Positions 36,313 to 45,181 are shown, numbered from the stretch's first letter. The stretch is 64,000 bases of DNA from Enterococcus rivorum (GCF_001742285.1 NZ_MIEK01000008.1:1-64000); one strand, 5' to 3'. Notes: generated by a model not told the origin, from the sequence alone. A program made the numbers and translations.

Positions 36313-37440
36313 TCATTCTCTTTTATCTATTCGATCCATTTTTTGTATGAGTTCTCTTTGCATTTTGTAAAGCAAGAATAAAATAAAGAAAAGATTGAGT
36401 CCTAAAAACAACAAAACGATTTTCCACGTAAAGAAGCTAATCACTAACCAAAGGACAAAAAATGGGCTATTTTTCAAAATAAACGGTTGATAGTCATGAA
36501 CATGTTTTGAATAGACAATGACATTGGCAAGTATTCCTCCAAAAAAGAACAATAACGCTGCACCTATTGTCAAAACGATATAAGATGACTGAACCGCTCC
36601 TTGAATGTAGTTTGCGTATATCACACTACTCATTCCTAAGCCTGTGAAAACAAAGTAATGGGAATAAATCCAAACTAAACCAGCCGTCTCTCTTTCTTCC
36701 GCAACACCTGATTTATAGGCTGTATGATAGAATAAAAAAAGAAGTAATACTAGGAGAAAAAAGAAAATACTTTCAATGGCTATCTGATTATACTCAATTG
36801 TTCTTGCTACAGTTATAACCGCTTCACCAAACAGCAAAAGTGTAAGTAAACTAAAGCGCTCTTTTAAATGTCCAAACTTAGTTGGAAATTTCTGAAGAGA
36901 CTTCCTCATAATCAAAGGAAAACTGGCAACGATTATAATCGACAATGCATAGAGCGTGAAACGTAGCTGGAAACGTCCCCACGGAAAAATTGTAACAAAC
37001 CCAATCACACTTCCTAGCCCTAAGATAGCAGATATTTGGTTGCACAGAATCCTCGTCTCATCGTCCTCTACCGTATGCATCTTTAAATAATATTGGATTG
37101 CAATGCTAAGAAATAAAATAGAAGTGACTCCTGCAAAAGTGATATACGTCAATTCAAAATTTTCATGAATTGTTTGAGCTAAAACAGCAACCCAAAACAT
37201 ATCAAACAATAGAAATAGCGGACTGGAAGAATCATTTTCAAAAAAACGATTCGCAAAAACTGTTTGATACGTCCAAATTGTCCAAAAAACTAAAGCTATC
37301 ATTAAAAATTCAACAATATTCTTCAAGGCAAACATTTTATCACTTTGAACCACCAAAACCACTGCTATTCGACTAAGGGCGTAGGCAAAAATCAAATCAT
37401 AAAATAGCTCGTATACTGTTACTTCCTGCTTTTTTGACAT
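36313..37440 (-). CDS. Low temperature requirement protein LtrA family
   Basis: The 375-residue integral membrane protein has about ten hydrophobic helices and the LtrA-type opening VTVYELFYDLIFAYALSRI; the acidic-plus-aromatic YDL..AYA motif and the LFGEAVITVARTIEY segment are characteristic. The family was named for a Listeria mutant with poor growth in the cold; its biochemical role is unknown. The ATG follows AAGGTGGAAAAGTA. It is divergent from the WYL regulator, with a 237-base intergenic region. Confidence 0.85.
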   Translation of the reverse strand: MSKKQEVTVYELFYDLIFAYALSRIAVVLVVQSDKMFALKNIVEFLMIALVFWTIWTYQTVFANRFFENDSSSPLFLLFDMFWVAVLAQTIHENFELTYITFAGVTSILFLSIAIQYYLKMHTVEDDETRILCNQISAILGLGSVIGFVTIFPWGRFQLRFTLYALSIIIVASFPLIMRKSLQKFPTKFGHLKERFSLLTLLLFGEAVITVARTIEYNQIAIESIFFFLLVLLLFLFYHTAYKSGVAEERETAGLVWIYSHYFVFTGLGMSSVIYANYIQGAVQSSYIVLTIGAALLFFFGGILANVIVYSKHVHDYQPFILKNSPFFVLWLVISFFTWKIVLLFLGLNLFFILFLLYKMQRELIQKMDRIDKRE

Positions 37441-37677
37441 TACTTTTCCACCTTATCTTTCCTCTTCTTTTGATTCCAGACTTAATATGAAACAAATATG
37501 TTTTCTTTATTATATCTGCTATATTCATCTCATACAAAAATAGCGATATTTAATTCCTTTTTTCACAGGGGGCAAAAAAATTTTTTGAATCAATTCATCC
37601 GTGCACAACAAGCCGTTCTTTTCTCGTGATATAATGACCATCAATAGATAAATAGCTTTTAGAAAAGGAGGGAGCTT

Positions 37678-38589
37678 TTGAAACTAAACCGAATGTTTGA
37701 AATTGTCTATCTCTTGCTAGAAAGAAAAAAAGTCACAGCAGATGAATTAGCAAAGCATTTTGAAGTATCAAAAAGAACTATTTTACGTGATATAGAAGCC
37801 TTATCCATCGCTGGCATTCCAATTTTTACTAGCAAAGGAAAAGGTGGAGGCATTTCACTTCTTGAAAACTACGTATTAAATAAAGCAGTGCTATCAACAG
37901 ATGAACAGAACCAAATTATTTTTGCGTTACAAAGCTTAGCAGCTACTGAAAATCTAGATTCCCAGGATATTTTGTCTAAACTACAAGCATTATTTAAAAA
38001 AACTGACACTAACTGGATTGAAGTAAACTTTTCTCGTTGGGGAAATGAAGATATTGACAATAAAAAATTTGAACTCTTAAAACAGACTATTATCGAAAAT
38101 GTTGCAATTTCATTTACCTATGCGAACTCTAATGGACATACTAGCCAAAAAAAAGTCTACCCGTTAAAGTTATTATTCAAATCTAAAGCGTGGTATCTAC
38201 AAGCCTATTGTTTATTGAATCAAGAATGTAGAGTATATAAAATCAATCGGATGAACGAGATTGATTCAGAAAATGAAACTTTTTCTAGACAAAACATTGA
38301 AATACCAAAAATTGAAAATACCAGTGATGCCTTTAAAGATACATTATGTTTAAACCTCCTTTTTTCAAAGGATAGTACATTCAGGGTTTATGATGAATTT
38401 AATGCAAGTGATATAAAAATGAATGACGATGGTTCACTTCTTGTATCGACTCAACTCCCAGATGACTATTGGTTGTATTCATTCCTTTTGTCACTAGGTA
38501 CAGGTGTAAGAGTCCTATCACCCCAAAAAGTAAAAGAAAATTTACTGGCACAAATGGACGAAATGAAGAAAATGTATTTAGAATCATAA
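37678..38589 (+). CDS. YafY-type transcriptional regulator (HTH + WYL)
   Basis: The 303-residue cytoplasmic regulator has an N-terminal HTH_11/DeoR-like helix-turn-helix (KVTADELAKHFEVSKRTILRDIEALSIAGIPIF, residues 19-51) and a WYL-type ligand domain (about 135-215, KSKAWYLQAYCLLN), with a further C-terminal WCX-like part. It begins with TTG after AGGAGGGAGCTT; ATG at 37693 is an alternative. The gene is followed 67 bases later by the ClbS/DfsB gene, whose promoter region carries a perfect GTGACA/TGTCAC dyad that this protein may bind. Confidence 0.88.
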   Translation: MKLNRMFEIVYLLLERKKVTADELAKHFEVSKRTILRDIEALSIAGIPIFTSKGKGGGISLLENYVLNKAVLSTDEQNQIIFALQSLAATENLDSQDILSKLQALFKKTDTNWIEVNFSRWGNEDIDNKKFELLKQTIIENVAISFTYANSNGHTSQKKVYPLKLLFKSKAWYLQAYCLLNQECRVYKINRMNEIDSENETFSRQNIEIPKIENTSDAFKDTLCLNLLFSKDSTFRVYDEFNASDIKMNDDGSLLVSTQLPDDYWLYSFLLSLGTGVRVLSPQKVKENLLAQMDEMKKMYLES

Positions 38590-38590
38590 A

Positions 38591-38620
38591 GTGACAGACA
38601 GGTGTCACCTTATGTATGAT
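38591..38620 (+). promoter_or_regulatory. Operator and promoter before the ClbS/DfsB gene
   Basis: GTGACA (38591-38596) and TGTCAC (38603-38608) form a perfect 6-6 dyad. GTGACA also serves as the -35, 18 bases from TATGAT (38615-38620). The dyad overlaps the promoter and begins two bases past the regulator stop codon, so it could mediate repression or activation by the WYL protein. Confidence 0.55.
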
Positions 38621-38656
38621 AGTATCTACCTATAAGCAAGAAAGGAGTGCTAAATT

Positions 38657-39202
38657 ATGGTACGACCAACAACCAAGGTAGATTTAATCACAGCAACAAA
38701 TAATGAGTTCAAAAAATTGTGGGAACTTATCGATAGTATGAGTGAGCGAGAGCAAAATACAGATTTTGAATTTAGTGAAGAATTTTTACAAAAAAGAAAA
38801 GAGGGGCATTGGAAACGGGATAAAAACTTACGTGATGTTTTAATCCATTTACATGAATGGCACCAATTGCTTCTTAACTGGGTAAAGTCAAATCAAAAAG
38901 GAACAGCAATTCCCTTTATACCTGAACCTTACAATTGGAGAACTTACGGTCAATTAAATATTGATTTTGTAGCGAAACATCAAGAAACCTCTTTATTAAA
39001 AGCAAAAGAATTGCTTAAAAACAGCCATCAAGAAGTATCAGAAATGATTGAATCCTTCACTAATGAAGAGCTATTTTCAAAAAATGAGCTCCCTTGGACT
39101 GGAACTTCCACTCTAGGAAGTTATTGTGTTTCTGCCACCTCTAGTCACTATGAATGGGCACAAAAAAAAGTTAGACAACAAATCAAAACACTGAATAAAT
39201 AA
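38657..39202 (+). CDS. ClbS/DfsB family four-helix-bundle protein
   Basis: The 181-residue protein matches the ClbS/DfsB (DUF1706) family: MVRPTTKVDLITATNNEFKKLWELIDSM, NLRDVLIHLHEWHQLLLNWV and a C-terminal SATSSHYEWAQKKVR. These fall in the DinB-like four-helix group. The founding member ClbS hydrolyses the genotoxin colibactin; most relatives have no known substrate. The HLHEWH stretch resembles the DinB metal ligands. The ATG follows AAGAAAGGAGTGCTAAATT. It is probably controlled by the upstream WYL regulator. Confidence 0.85.
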   Translation: MVRPTTKVDLITATNNEFKKLWELIDSMSEREQNTDFEFSEEFLQKRKEGHWKRDKNLRDVLIHLHEWHQLLLNWVKSNQKGTAIPFIPEPYNWRTYGQLNIDFVAKHQETSLLKAKELLKNSHQEVSEMIESFTNEELFSKNELPWTGTSTLGSYCVSATSSHYEWAQKKVRQQIKTLNK

Positions 39203-39208
39203 TCCATC

Positions 39209-39241
39209 AAAAAAGGACTTGCCTTGGCAAATCCTTTTTTT
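39209..39241 (+). terminator. Terminator after the ClbS/DfsB gene
   Basis: AAAAAGGA and TTGCC pair with GGCAA and TCCTTTTT, ending in a run of seven T. Confidence 0.85.
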
Positions 39242-39407
39242 GACATTATAATCTCTATTTCATGGTTCTATACTATTTTGTGCTGGTTGAAATTCCTAAA
39301 GGAAAATTCACCAGCAATTTTTTGAGTGTTCAAACACAAAAAAAGGACAACAAGCTGATAAAATGAAATCGACAAAAAACACAATTCATCAGAAAGGTTG
39401 TTCCTCT

Positions 39408-40059
39408 ATGGACAAGAATAACAGAATTTTACTTAGACTAACAGCTAAACATCTCTCCTTATAACCAATTACTCAAGTTGGTATTTCCAAATGTCCAACT
39501 CGTCACTGACTGTTTTCACATTGTCCAACAGATGAATCGAGCCTTAAATCAACTGCGGATAAAGACCATGAATTCTTTTCAGCATTCCTCTCCACAACAG
39601 CAGAAGCAGTACCGTCAACTCAAACGGTATTGGAAGTTACTTTTAAATGATTCAGTTGAATTGGATAGTCAACATCATTGCTAGCATTCCCTATTCAAAC
39701 GTCCATTAACTCAAACAGATATTGTCGATGAATTACTCAGCCACAATTCAACCTTGCGTATTGCTTACGATACCGTTCAATTTCTCAAATATGCATTTAC
39801 TCATCAAAATGACAAGTGTTTCCTTAAAGAGCTTGATACGCTAGATTTCCGATTGCCTTTCTGGTTCAAAAAGAAACTGAGATTCTTCAAAAAGCATAAA
39901 CAAGGAATGGCTAACGCTTTCTGTTTTTCTTTTTCTAACGGGATTACAGAAGGGGTGAATCACAAGATTAAGGTAATCAAACGGGTTGTTTATGGCTACC
40001 GTAATATCTATCATTTTCGTTCACCTATTTACATTGTTCAAGGTCTTATTTTTTCATAG
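39408..40059 (+). pseudogene. Decayed ISL3-family transposase
   Basis: A start codon and 18 codons (39408-39464, MDKNNRILLRLTAKH...) end in TAA. A later stretch at 39478-40059 encodes transposase C-terminal sequence (DCFHIVQQMNRALNQLR, then SNGITEGVNHKIKVIKRVVYGYRNI) broken by an in-frame TAG at 39682. The DDE-domain first half and the zinc finger are missing, so it is dead. The left flank has GGTTCTATACTATTTTGTG at 39263-39281, which resembles an ISL3-type terminal repeat. A clean right end is not found. Confidence 0.8.
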
Positions 40060-40399
40060 CATTAACAGGAGAAATAGACGAATATCTCCGCAGCTATAAG
40101 GGCAAATCGGGAATTAGCGGCTGTGTATCCATGTTCTTACAGCTGCTTTGACTCGATGTAGGAATGGAATTGGCATGGGTTTCGCCAAGTCGCTTCCGGC
40201 CAGCTGCCCAGATCATTCGCGCTTTTTTCCATCTTTCAAAAAAACTTAAAACAAAAACCAGAGATTCTCTGTTTTTTGTTTCAAGCTCTTCGATTTTATT
40301 CAGTTTTTTGTTTTACCAATAGGATTTGATATAAAACCTATTTCATTAGTTAGTAACTTATTATGAAACTATATGTTACATAATAAGTTAAAAAACTTT
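40060..40399. other. 340-base gap: GC-richer relic and two hairpins
   Basis: The first ~170 bases (40075-40230) have visibly higher G+C than anything nearby and no open frame of note; they include a weak dyad AGCGGCTGT/ACAGCTGCT. A hairpin AAACAAAAACC.AGAGA/TCTCTG.TTTTTTGTTT lies at 40248-40281. TAACTTATTATG and CATAATAAGTTA (40354-40365 and 40379-40390) form a perfect 12-bp inverted repeat just past pncA. The stretch is probably leftover IS-associated DNA. Confidence 0.5.
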
Positions 40400-40948
40400 T
40401 TAATCAACAATTTCTGCCCCTAAAACACTCTTGAAATGATTCAAAGCCCAACTATGCCCAACAGGATCAAAACTGGCTACAGCATCTTTACGAACAAAGA
40501 TTTTATAGCCTAAATTGTAGGCATCAACTGCTGTATGCAAGACACAAATATCAGTGCAAACTCCCGTTAAATATACTTCTGACACGCCTCTCTCTCTTAG
40601 ACGGATATCAAGATCCGTTCCACTAAAGGCTGAATAATGACGCTTATCTATCCAATAAACATTCTGACGTTCTTTTGTAGATTCATATAAATCTAATAAC
40701 GAGCCATACAACTCTCTACCAGCTTTGCCTTCAATATTGTGAGGTGGAAAAAGTTCTTGCTCTGGGTGATACAAATCGTCTGTTTTATGACAATCTATTG
40801 CATAAACTACAAAGTCACCATTTTCTGTGAATTCTTTCGTAACCGCCACTAAATTTTTTTCAATATTTTGACCATCTATAGCAGTTGTTAAGGCTCCTCT
40901 TGTAGCTACAAAATCGTTCGTATAGTCAATTGAAAGTAACGCTCTCAT
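40400..40948 (-). CDS. pncA: Nicotinamidase / isochorismatase-family hydrolase
   Basis: The 182-residue cysteine hydrolase keeps the triad: Asp8 (SIDYTND), Lys in WIDKRHYSAFSGTDL near residue 102, and Cys in GVCTDICV near 134. It most likely deamidates nicotinamide to nicotinate for NAD salvage. Related isochorismatase-like enzymes with other amide substrates cannot be wholly excluded. The ATG follows GGAGGGGAAATGA. It is the last gene of the nudF-orf-mtnN-pncA operon, 17 bases after mtnN. Confidence 0.88.
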   Translation of the reverse strand: MRALLSIDYTNDFVATRGALTTAIDGQNIEKNLVAVTKEFTENGDFVVYAIDCHKTDDLYHPEQELFPPHNIEGKAGRELYGSLLDLYESTKERQNVYWIDKRHYSAFSGTDLDIRLRERGVSEVYLTGVCTDICVLHTAVDAYNLGYKIFVRKDAVASFDPVGHSWALNHFKSVLGAEIVD

Positions 40949-40965
40949 TCATTTCCCCTCCTTTT

Positions 40966-41658
40966 TTAAATAAGGTGTTCAATAAAGTGGATAACCATTT
41001 GTGCAGACGCTCTCCCTGCTTCATCAATAAATTCGTCAAATGTTTTCGTTGCCTCATGATCTGCAGTATCACTGATGGCACGAACAACTAAGAAAGGAAT
41101 GTTAAATTGCATCGCTGCTTGAGCAACTGCCGCCCCTTCCATTTCACAAGCTAAAGCTTCTGGAAAATGCCCTAGTATTTCTTGAATTTTTTGCGGATTA
41201 TCAATAAATGAATCCCCTGTAACAATCAGTCCCTGACGAATAGACAATCCAGTTTTTTCGGCTGCTTTCTTCATTTCACTGCGTAAATACTCGCTACATT
41301 CATAATAAAGTGGCATCTTAGGCAATTGTCCTGGCTGATAACCAAATCCAGTAACATCTACATCAAAATACGCTAATTTATCAGAAATAACAATGTCTCC
41401 AACTGATAATCCTTTTCCAATCCCTCCTGCAGAGCCGGTATTAATCACCATGTTTACTCCGTATTGTTGAATTAATACAGTTGTTGTAACTGCCGCTAAA
41501 ACTTTACCAATTCCTGAACGGACAACAATTATCTCATGTCTTCCTAAAGAACCAGAAACAAATAATGCTCCAGCGCGTTCCCAAGAACGAGTATCAGTCA
41601 TTGTTTCTTTTAATATTTTTACTTCTTGATCCATTGCCCCGATGATTCCTATTTTCAT
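40966..41658 (-). CDS. mtnN: 5'-methylthioadenosine/S-adenosylhomocysteine nucleosidase
   Basis: This 230-residue enzyme cleaves adenine from MTA and SAH, clearing methylation and polyamine by-products and feeding the activated methyl cycle and AI-2 route. It has the start MKIGIIGAMDQEVKIL (Glu12), GSAGGI, CEMEGAAVAQ and RAISDTADHEA (catalytic Asp), all canonical for MtnN/Pfs. The length fits the family. The ATG follows AAGAGGAAACTTGA. It lies 17 bases after the upstream small membrane gene. Confidence 0.96.
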   Translation of the reverse strand: MKIGIIGAMDQEVKILKETMTDTRSWERAGALFVSGSLGRHEIIVVRSGIGKVLAAVTTTVLIQQYGVNMVINTGSAGGIGKGLSVGDIVISDKLAYFDVDVTGFGYQPGQLPKMPLYYECSEYLRSEMKKAAEKTGLSIRQGLIVTGDSFIDNPQKIQEILGHFPEALACEMEGAAVAQAAMQFNIPFLVVRAISDTADHEATKTFDEFIDEAGRASAQMVIHFIEHLI

Positions 41659-41675
41659 TCAAGTTTCCTCTTCTC

Positions 41676-41972
41676 TTATAAATTCAATACAATGTAAGCA
41701 ACAACCGCTAATAAAATAGCTATAATAATAATTGCTTTGTTCAAGGTACTACTTCTTTCTCGAATCTTCGTTTGTTCACCAGATCGAGATTTTGTAATCG
41801 GTTTTTGTTTTTGCTGTTCTTTCCGATAAAATTTAGCAATTTCTTTTTCTTTTCGTTGGTATTCTTTGTCAGCTGCTTTTTTTTCAACTTTAAATTCTTT
41901 TTCAGCCAGACGTTCTTCCTCTTCTTTTCGTTTCCTTAATTCAGATCGAGTAATTAGTGGACCTTTGCCCAT
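41676..41972 (-). CDS. Small tail-anchored charged protein, unknown function
   Basis: I do not recognise a named family with certainty. The 98-residue protein is very rich in K, E and R over residues 10-75 (a predicted coiled coil, RKRKEEEERLAEKEF) and ends in one membrane helix (AIIIIAILLAVVAYIVLNL), so it should be anchored by its C terminus with the coil in the cytoplasm. The start is ATG 41972, after GGGAGGATTATTG. It sits between nudF and mtnN with 12-17 base gaps, so it is made with nucleotide-salvage enzymes. Similar proteins occur at this place in other enterococci, from memory. Confidence 0.75.
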   Translation of the reverse strand: MGKGPLITRSELRKRKEEEERLAEKEFKVEKKAADKEYQRKEKEIAKFYRKEQQKQKPITKSRSGEQTKIRERSSTLNKAIIIIAILLAVVAYIVLNL

Positions 41973-41987
41973 CAATAATCCTCCCTA

Positions 41988-42554
41988 TTATTTTTCTTTT
42001 AATTGTTTCAATTCCCAGTATTGAATAGCAAAAATTGTTTTAGCATCACATATGAGACCATTAGCTATTTCTTGTTTCGCTTCTTCTAAAGTTAATGTGT
42101 ACAATTCTAGTACCTCATCTTCATCTTGCGGCAAAGGATTATCTATTTTTTCCAAATTTTCCGCATAATAAAGATGGACAATTTCGTTTGCAAAGCCAGG
42201 TGAAAGATACATTGAATGAACATGAATCAATTTATTTGCTTTATACCCCGCTTCTTCTTCTAATTCACGTTTTGCCGTTGCTCTTGGATTATCTTGTTCA
42301 CCAGGATCAATCTTACCAGCTGGTATTTCTAGAATAACCTTTTCCATCGGTTTGCGGAATTGTTTCACCATAATCATCTTATTATCATTGGTAATCGGAA
42401 TAACCGCTACGGCGCCTGGATGAAAAACCAATTCTCGTTGTCCAACACTTCCATCGGGCAACTGAACTTCATCCAAAACAACTTCAATAATATTTCCTTT
42501 AAATAGTTCTTTTCGAGAAAGTGTTTTTTCTTCGAAATCTTTGAACTCCATCAT
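41988..42554 (-). CDS. nudF: ADP-ribose pyrophosphatase (Nudix hydrolase)
   Basis: The 188-residue Nudix hydrolase cuts ADP-ribose to AMP and ribose 5-phosphate. The Nudix box is GKIDPGEQDNPRATAKRELEEEAG (G-x5-E-x7-RE-x2-EE-x-G), and the N-terminal beta-rich region (SVGQRELVFHPGAVAVIPI) matches the NudF/YqkG subfamily. I place the start at the ATG pair after TTGGTGAAGCAT (42554). The frame extends to 42608 without a ribosome site. It is the first gene of a four-gene operon whose other enzymes, MtnN and PncA, also act on nucleosides and NAD fragments. Confidence 0.92.
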   Translation of the reverse strand: MMEFKDFEEKTLSRKELFKGNIIEVVLDEVQLPDGSVGQRELVFHPGAVAVIPITNDNKMIMVKQFRKPMEKVILEIPAGKIDPGEQDNPRATAKRELEEEAGYKANKLIHVHSMYLSPGFANEIVHLYYAENLEKIDNPLPQDEDEVLELYTLTLEEAKQEIANGLICDAKTIFAIQYWELKQLKEK

Positions 42555-42717
42555 ATGCTTCACCAATCTTTCTATGGTTATCATACCGCAACTTTTAATT
42601 TTTATCATCCTTCTTCTATGCTAAAATAGAACTATTTCAAAAAATTTATTTTCTTTTAATAGGAGAAAAGCATTCTCATTTAAAATCTTAAGGATTTGTC
42701 TATAAATATTTACAAAG

Positions 42718-42789
42718 ATGAAAAAAAATAGGCACAAAAAATTCATATTTCCATTGTATTATTTATTCATACCAACAAAACAACCCTAA
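42718..42789 (+). CDS. Possible small peptide, 23 residues
   Basis: ATG at 42718 opens a short frame, MKKNRHKKFIFPLYYLFIPTKQP: a strongly basic N terminus and a short hydrophobic middle. There is no good ribosome site, which weakens the call. It is followed 30 bases later by a strong intrinsic terminator that otherwise has no gene. A non-coding RNA is equally possible. Confidence 0.25.
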   Translation: MKKNRHKKFIFPLYYLFIPTKQP

Positions 42790-42818
42790 CAAAACACTTT
42801 TTCATTTTTAACTCCTTT

Positions 42819-42848
42819 CCCGTCCTTCCCCAAAGGACGGGTCTTTTT
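42819..42848 (+). terminator. Orphan plus-strand terminator
   Basis: CCCGTCCTT (42819-42827) pairs with AAGGACGGG (42833-42841), followed by TCTTTTT. The stem is much richer in G+C than the surroundings. No plus-strand gene of normal size ends here. Confidence 0.85.
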
Positions 42849-43111
42849 ATGACTAATTTTCTCCATCTCAGCCTTGCTCCTTTATCTATGTCGTCCATTC
42901 TATCTTTATTTGATTCCCCAAAAAATAATGCTTGTTTTCTGAGCGACAAAAGAACTCTAAGACTAAAGTAGGAAATTTTGATTTTTATATAAAGTAATCC
43001 TTATATTTTCAATAAATAATCAAAATCAACCTTTGGACGGATATTCTTTCTTGGAGAATATGCTAAAATAGTTACTGTAAAGAGTTGATGACATGAACGG
43101 AGGGAATTTAA

Positions 43112-43765
43112 TTGAAAAAATTAAGTGTATTTAAAATAGTTGTGCTAGTAGTCTTAGGAATAGTCATTTTCAGAATGGTTTTTGATCCTTTTAGATTACC
43201 ATTACTTGCTCTTCTAATCATCGCCTTCCTTTTTTCTTTTAAAAAGAGAAGAAAATGTAAAAATGAATTAGAAGACGTTCCTAGTATAAAAAAATCTACA
43301 GAAGAACATTATGAAAGTATTGGTATGAGTCCTCAAGAGATTAATTTTTTCCGAGATACAATGAACACGACCAAAAAGCAAATTGTTCAATTACAAGCAA
43401 ATATGAATAAATCCACGAAACTAAGAGCAATTGATTTACGAAATGATACACTGCGTGTTTCTAAAGCTTTGTTTAAAGAAATAGTAAAAGAACCTAAGAA
43501 ACTTCATTTGGCAAACCACTTTCTTTATACTCATTTACCTAACATTGTAGATTTAACCAACAAATTTTTAGAAATTAGCGATCACGAAATTAAATCGAAA
43601 GAAACCTATGAAAAACTAGAGGAAAGTGCTCAAATAATCGATCAGGTATCTAAATTAATCAAAAAAGACTATCAAGAATTTGTATCAGATGATTTAGATG
43701 ACCTAGATGTTGAGATTTCCGTTGCTAAAAATAGTATAAAAAGGGATAATGAGAGTAATAATTAG
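43112..43765 (+). CDS. XpaC-like membrane protein
   Basis: The 217-residue protein has two N-terminal membrane helices (about residues 6-24 and 28-44) and then a basic cytoplasmic helical region (SIKKSTEEHYESIGMSPQEINFFRDTMNTTKKQI), matching the XpaC family (5-bromo-4-chloroindolyl phosphate hydrolysis protein). Its function is unknown. It sits directly before telA, as in Bacillus and many Firmicutes. It starts with TTG after GGAGGGAATTTAA. The pair is separated by 175 bases that include a short repeat relic. Confidence 0.85.
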   Translation: MKKLSVFKIVVLVVLGIVIFRMVFDPFRLPLLALLIIAFLFSFKKRRKCKNELEDVPSIKKSTEEHYESIGMSPQEINFFRDTMNTTKKQIVQLQANMNKSTKLRAIDLRNDTLRVSKALFKEIVKEPKKLHLANHFLYTHLPNIVDLTNKFLEISDHEIKSKETYEKLEESAQIIDQVSKLIKKDYQEFVSDDLDDLDVEISVAKNSIKRDNESNN

Positions 43766-43780
43766 AAAAAATTAGTTAAT

Positions 43781-43829
43781 AGAATGTGTCTGTAAACAAT
43801 AACGACAAAGTTTCCTAGGCACATTCTAA
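43781..43829 (+). repeat. Short relic of MITE-like family 1
   Basis: AGAATGTGTCTGTAAAC matches the family 1 end (AGGATGTGTCTGAAAAC) at 15 of 17 positions. The 49-bp element closes with CACATTCT, inverted to its start AGAATGTG. It looks like an internally deleted copy between xpaC and telA. Confidence 0.5.
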
Positions 43830-43940
43830 GTTTACCTATAGCTAAACTTTACAGTCATACTAGTGACTTTTACTTAAACTACTTAATGATTATTTAGTTT
43901 ATTATGCGTAAACTTACATTTACTCTAGGAGGTAATATTT

Positions 43941-45128
43941 ATGGAAGAAAAGCCAAAAGAAGTAAGTTCGGTTGACAGCACATTGGATGATTTGTTAAAC
44001 AATCCTTTTTCTACACCGATTGATTCTTTAACAACGACACAACAAAATGAAATTTCTGCTTTACAAAGCCAACAGGTTGCGGAACGTTTAGTAGATAAAT
44101 TGCCAGAAGAACGTCAGATTCAAGCACGTGAGTTAGCTTCTAAAATTGACGTACAAGATGCACAAGCAGTCATAACATATGGCTCTGTTGCTCAAACAAA
44201 ATTAAGTGAGTTTTCTCAATCAATGTTAAACCATGTTCAAGCGCAAGACATTGGCCCTGTCGGTGATTCTTTGACTGATTTAATGTATCGTTTAAATGAA
44301 GCTAACCCAGATGAGTTAAGAGCTGGCGACGGCAACTTTTTCCAACGTTTCATGGGTAAAGTGAAGCAGTCTGTTTATGAAATTACAGCGAAATATCAAA
44401 AAATTGGGGCTCAGATTGATAAAATCGCCATTAAGCTGAATAAAGAAAAAGATGGCTTGCTAAAAGATAATCTCATGTTAGAGCAGCTTTATAATAAAAA
44501 CAAAGACTATTTCGATGCCTTAAATATCTATATTGCAGCTGGTGAATTAAAAATGGAAGAATTGCAAATGACCATCATTCCAGAAGCAATGGCCAAAGCG
44601 AAAGAATCTGGCGATCAAATGGATGTGCAAATTGCCAACGACTACACCCAATTTTTAGATCGTTTAGACAAACGAACGCATGATTTACGTTTAGCACGAC
44701 AAATTGCAATCCAGCAAGCACCACAAATTCGTTTAATTCAAAATACTAACCAAGCATTAGCTGAAAAAATTCAATCTTCAATTAGCACAGCCATTCCATT
44801 ATGGAAAAACCAAGTAGTGATTGCGTTAACCTTGCTACGTCAAAAAGATGCCGTAACTGCGCAGCGACAAGTTTCTGAAACGACTAACGATTTATTAAAG
44901 AAAAATTCAGAAATGTTGAAAATCTCTGCTATCGAAACAGCTAAAGAAAATGAACGTGGCATTGTTGATATTGAAACCTTGCAAAAAACACAAAACGATT
45001 TGGTAGAAACCATTCAAGAAACGCTTCGTATTCAGCAAGAAGGAAAAGAAAAACGACGTTCTGCTGAAATTGAACTAGGTAATATGGAAGAAGATCTAAA
45101 AAATAAATTATTAGAATTAACACAATAA
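43941..45128 (+). CDS. telA: TelA-like toxic anion resistance protein
   Basis: The 395-residue soluble helical protein belongs to the TelA (KlaA) family, linked to tellurite and other toxic-anion or antimicrobial tolerance. The diagnostic part includes [18 protein letters not shown], then [30 protein letters not shown] and [32 protein letters not shown]. Much of it is predicted coiled coil. The biochemical role is not settled. The ATG follows TAGGAGGTAATATTT. It probably works with the membrane-bound XpaC made just upstream. Confidence 0.93.
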   Translation: MEEKPKEVSSVDSTLDDLLNNPFSTPIDSLTTTQQNEISALQSQQVAERLVDKLPEERQIQARELASKIDVQDAQAVITYGSVAQTKLSEFSQSMLNHVQAQDIGPVGDSLTDLMYRLNEANPDELRAGDGNFFQRFMGKVKQSVYEITAKYQKIGAQIDKIAIKLNKEKDGLLKDNLMLEQLYNKNKDYFDALNIYIAAGELKMEELQMTIIPEAMAKAKESGDQMDVQIANDYTQFLDRLDKRTHDLRLARQIAIQQAPQIRLIQNTNQALAEKIQSSISTAIPLWKNQVVIALTLLRQKDAVTAQRQVSETTNDLLKKNSEMLKISAIETAKENERGIVDIETLQKTQNDLVETIQETLRIQQEGKEKRRSAEIELGNMEEDLKNKLLELTQ

Positions 45129-45134
45129 ACGACT

Positions 45135-45180
45135 AAAAGGTTCTGGAATGTTTTTAATGACATTCCAAAACCTTTTTTTA
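45135..45180. terminator. Bidirectional terminator between telA and mtlD
   Basis: AAAAGGTT and TGGAATGT pair with ACATTCCA and AACCTTTT, ending in T7 on the plus strand. The A-tract on the other side supports termination of the mannitol operon too. Confidence 0.85.
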
Positions 45181-45181
45181 A

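Larger units (their letters stand above)
42555..43111. other. 557-base gap with a possible small transcript
   Basis: The gap holds a possible 23-codon plus-strand ORF (42718-42789) and a clear plus-strand terminator (42819-42848) that belongs to no called gene. The remaining bases are AT-rich upstream DNA of nudF (-) and xpaC (+). Confidence 0.5.

Noticed and set aside
42767-42949. 60-codon minus-strand frame
   Set aside because: It crosses the orphan terminator hairpin and has no ribosome site.
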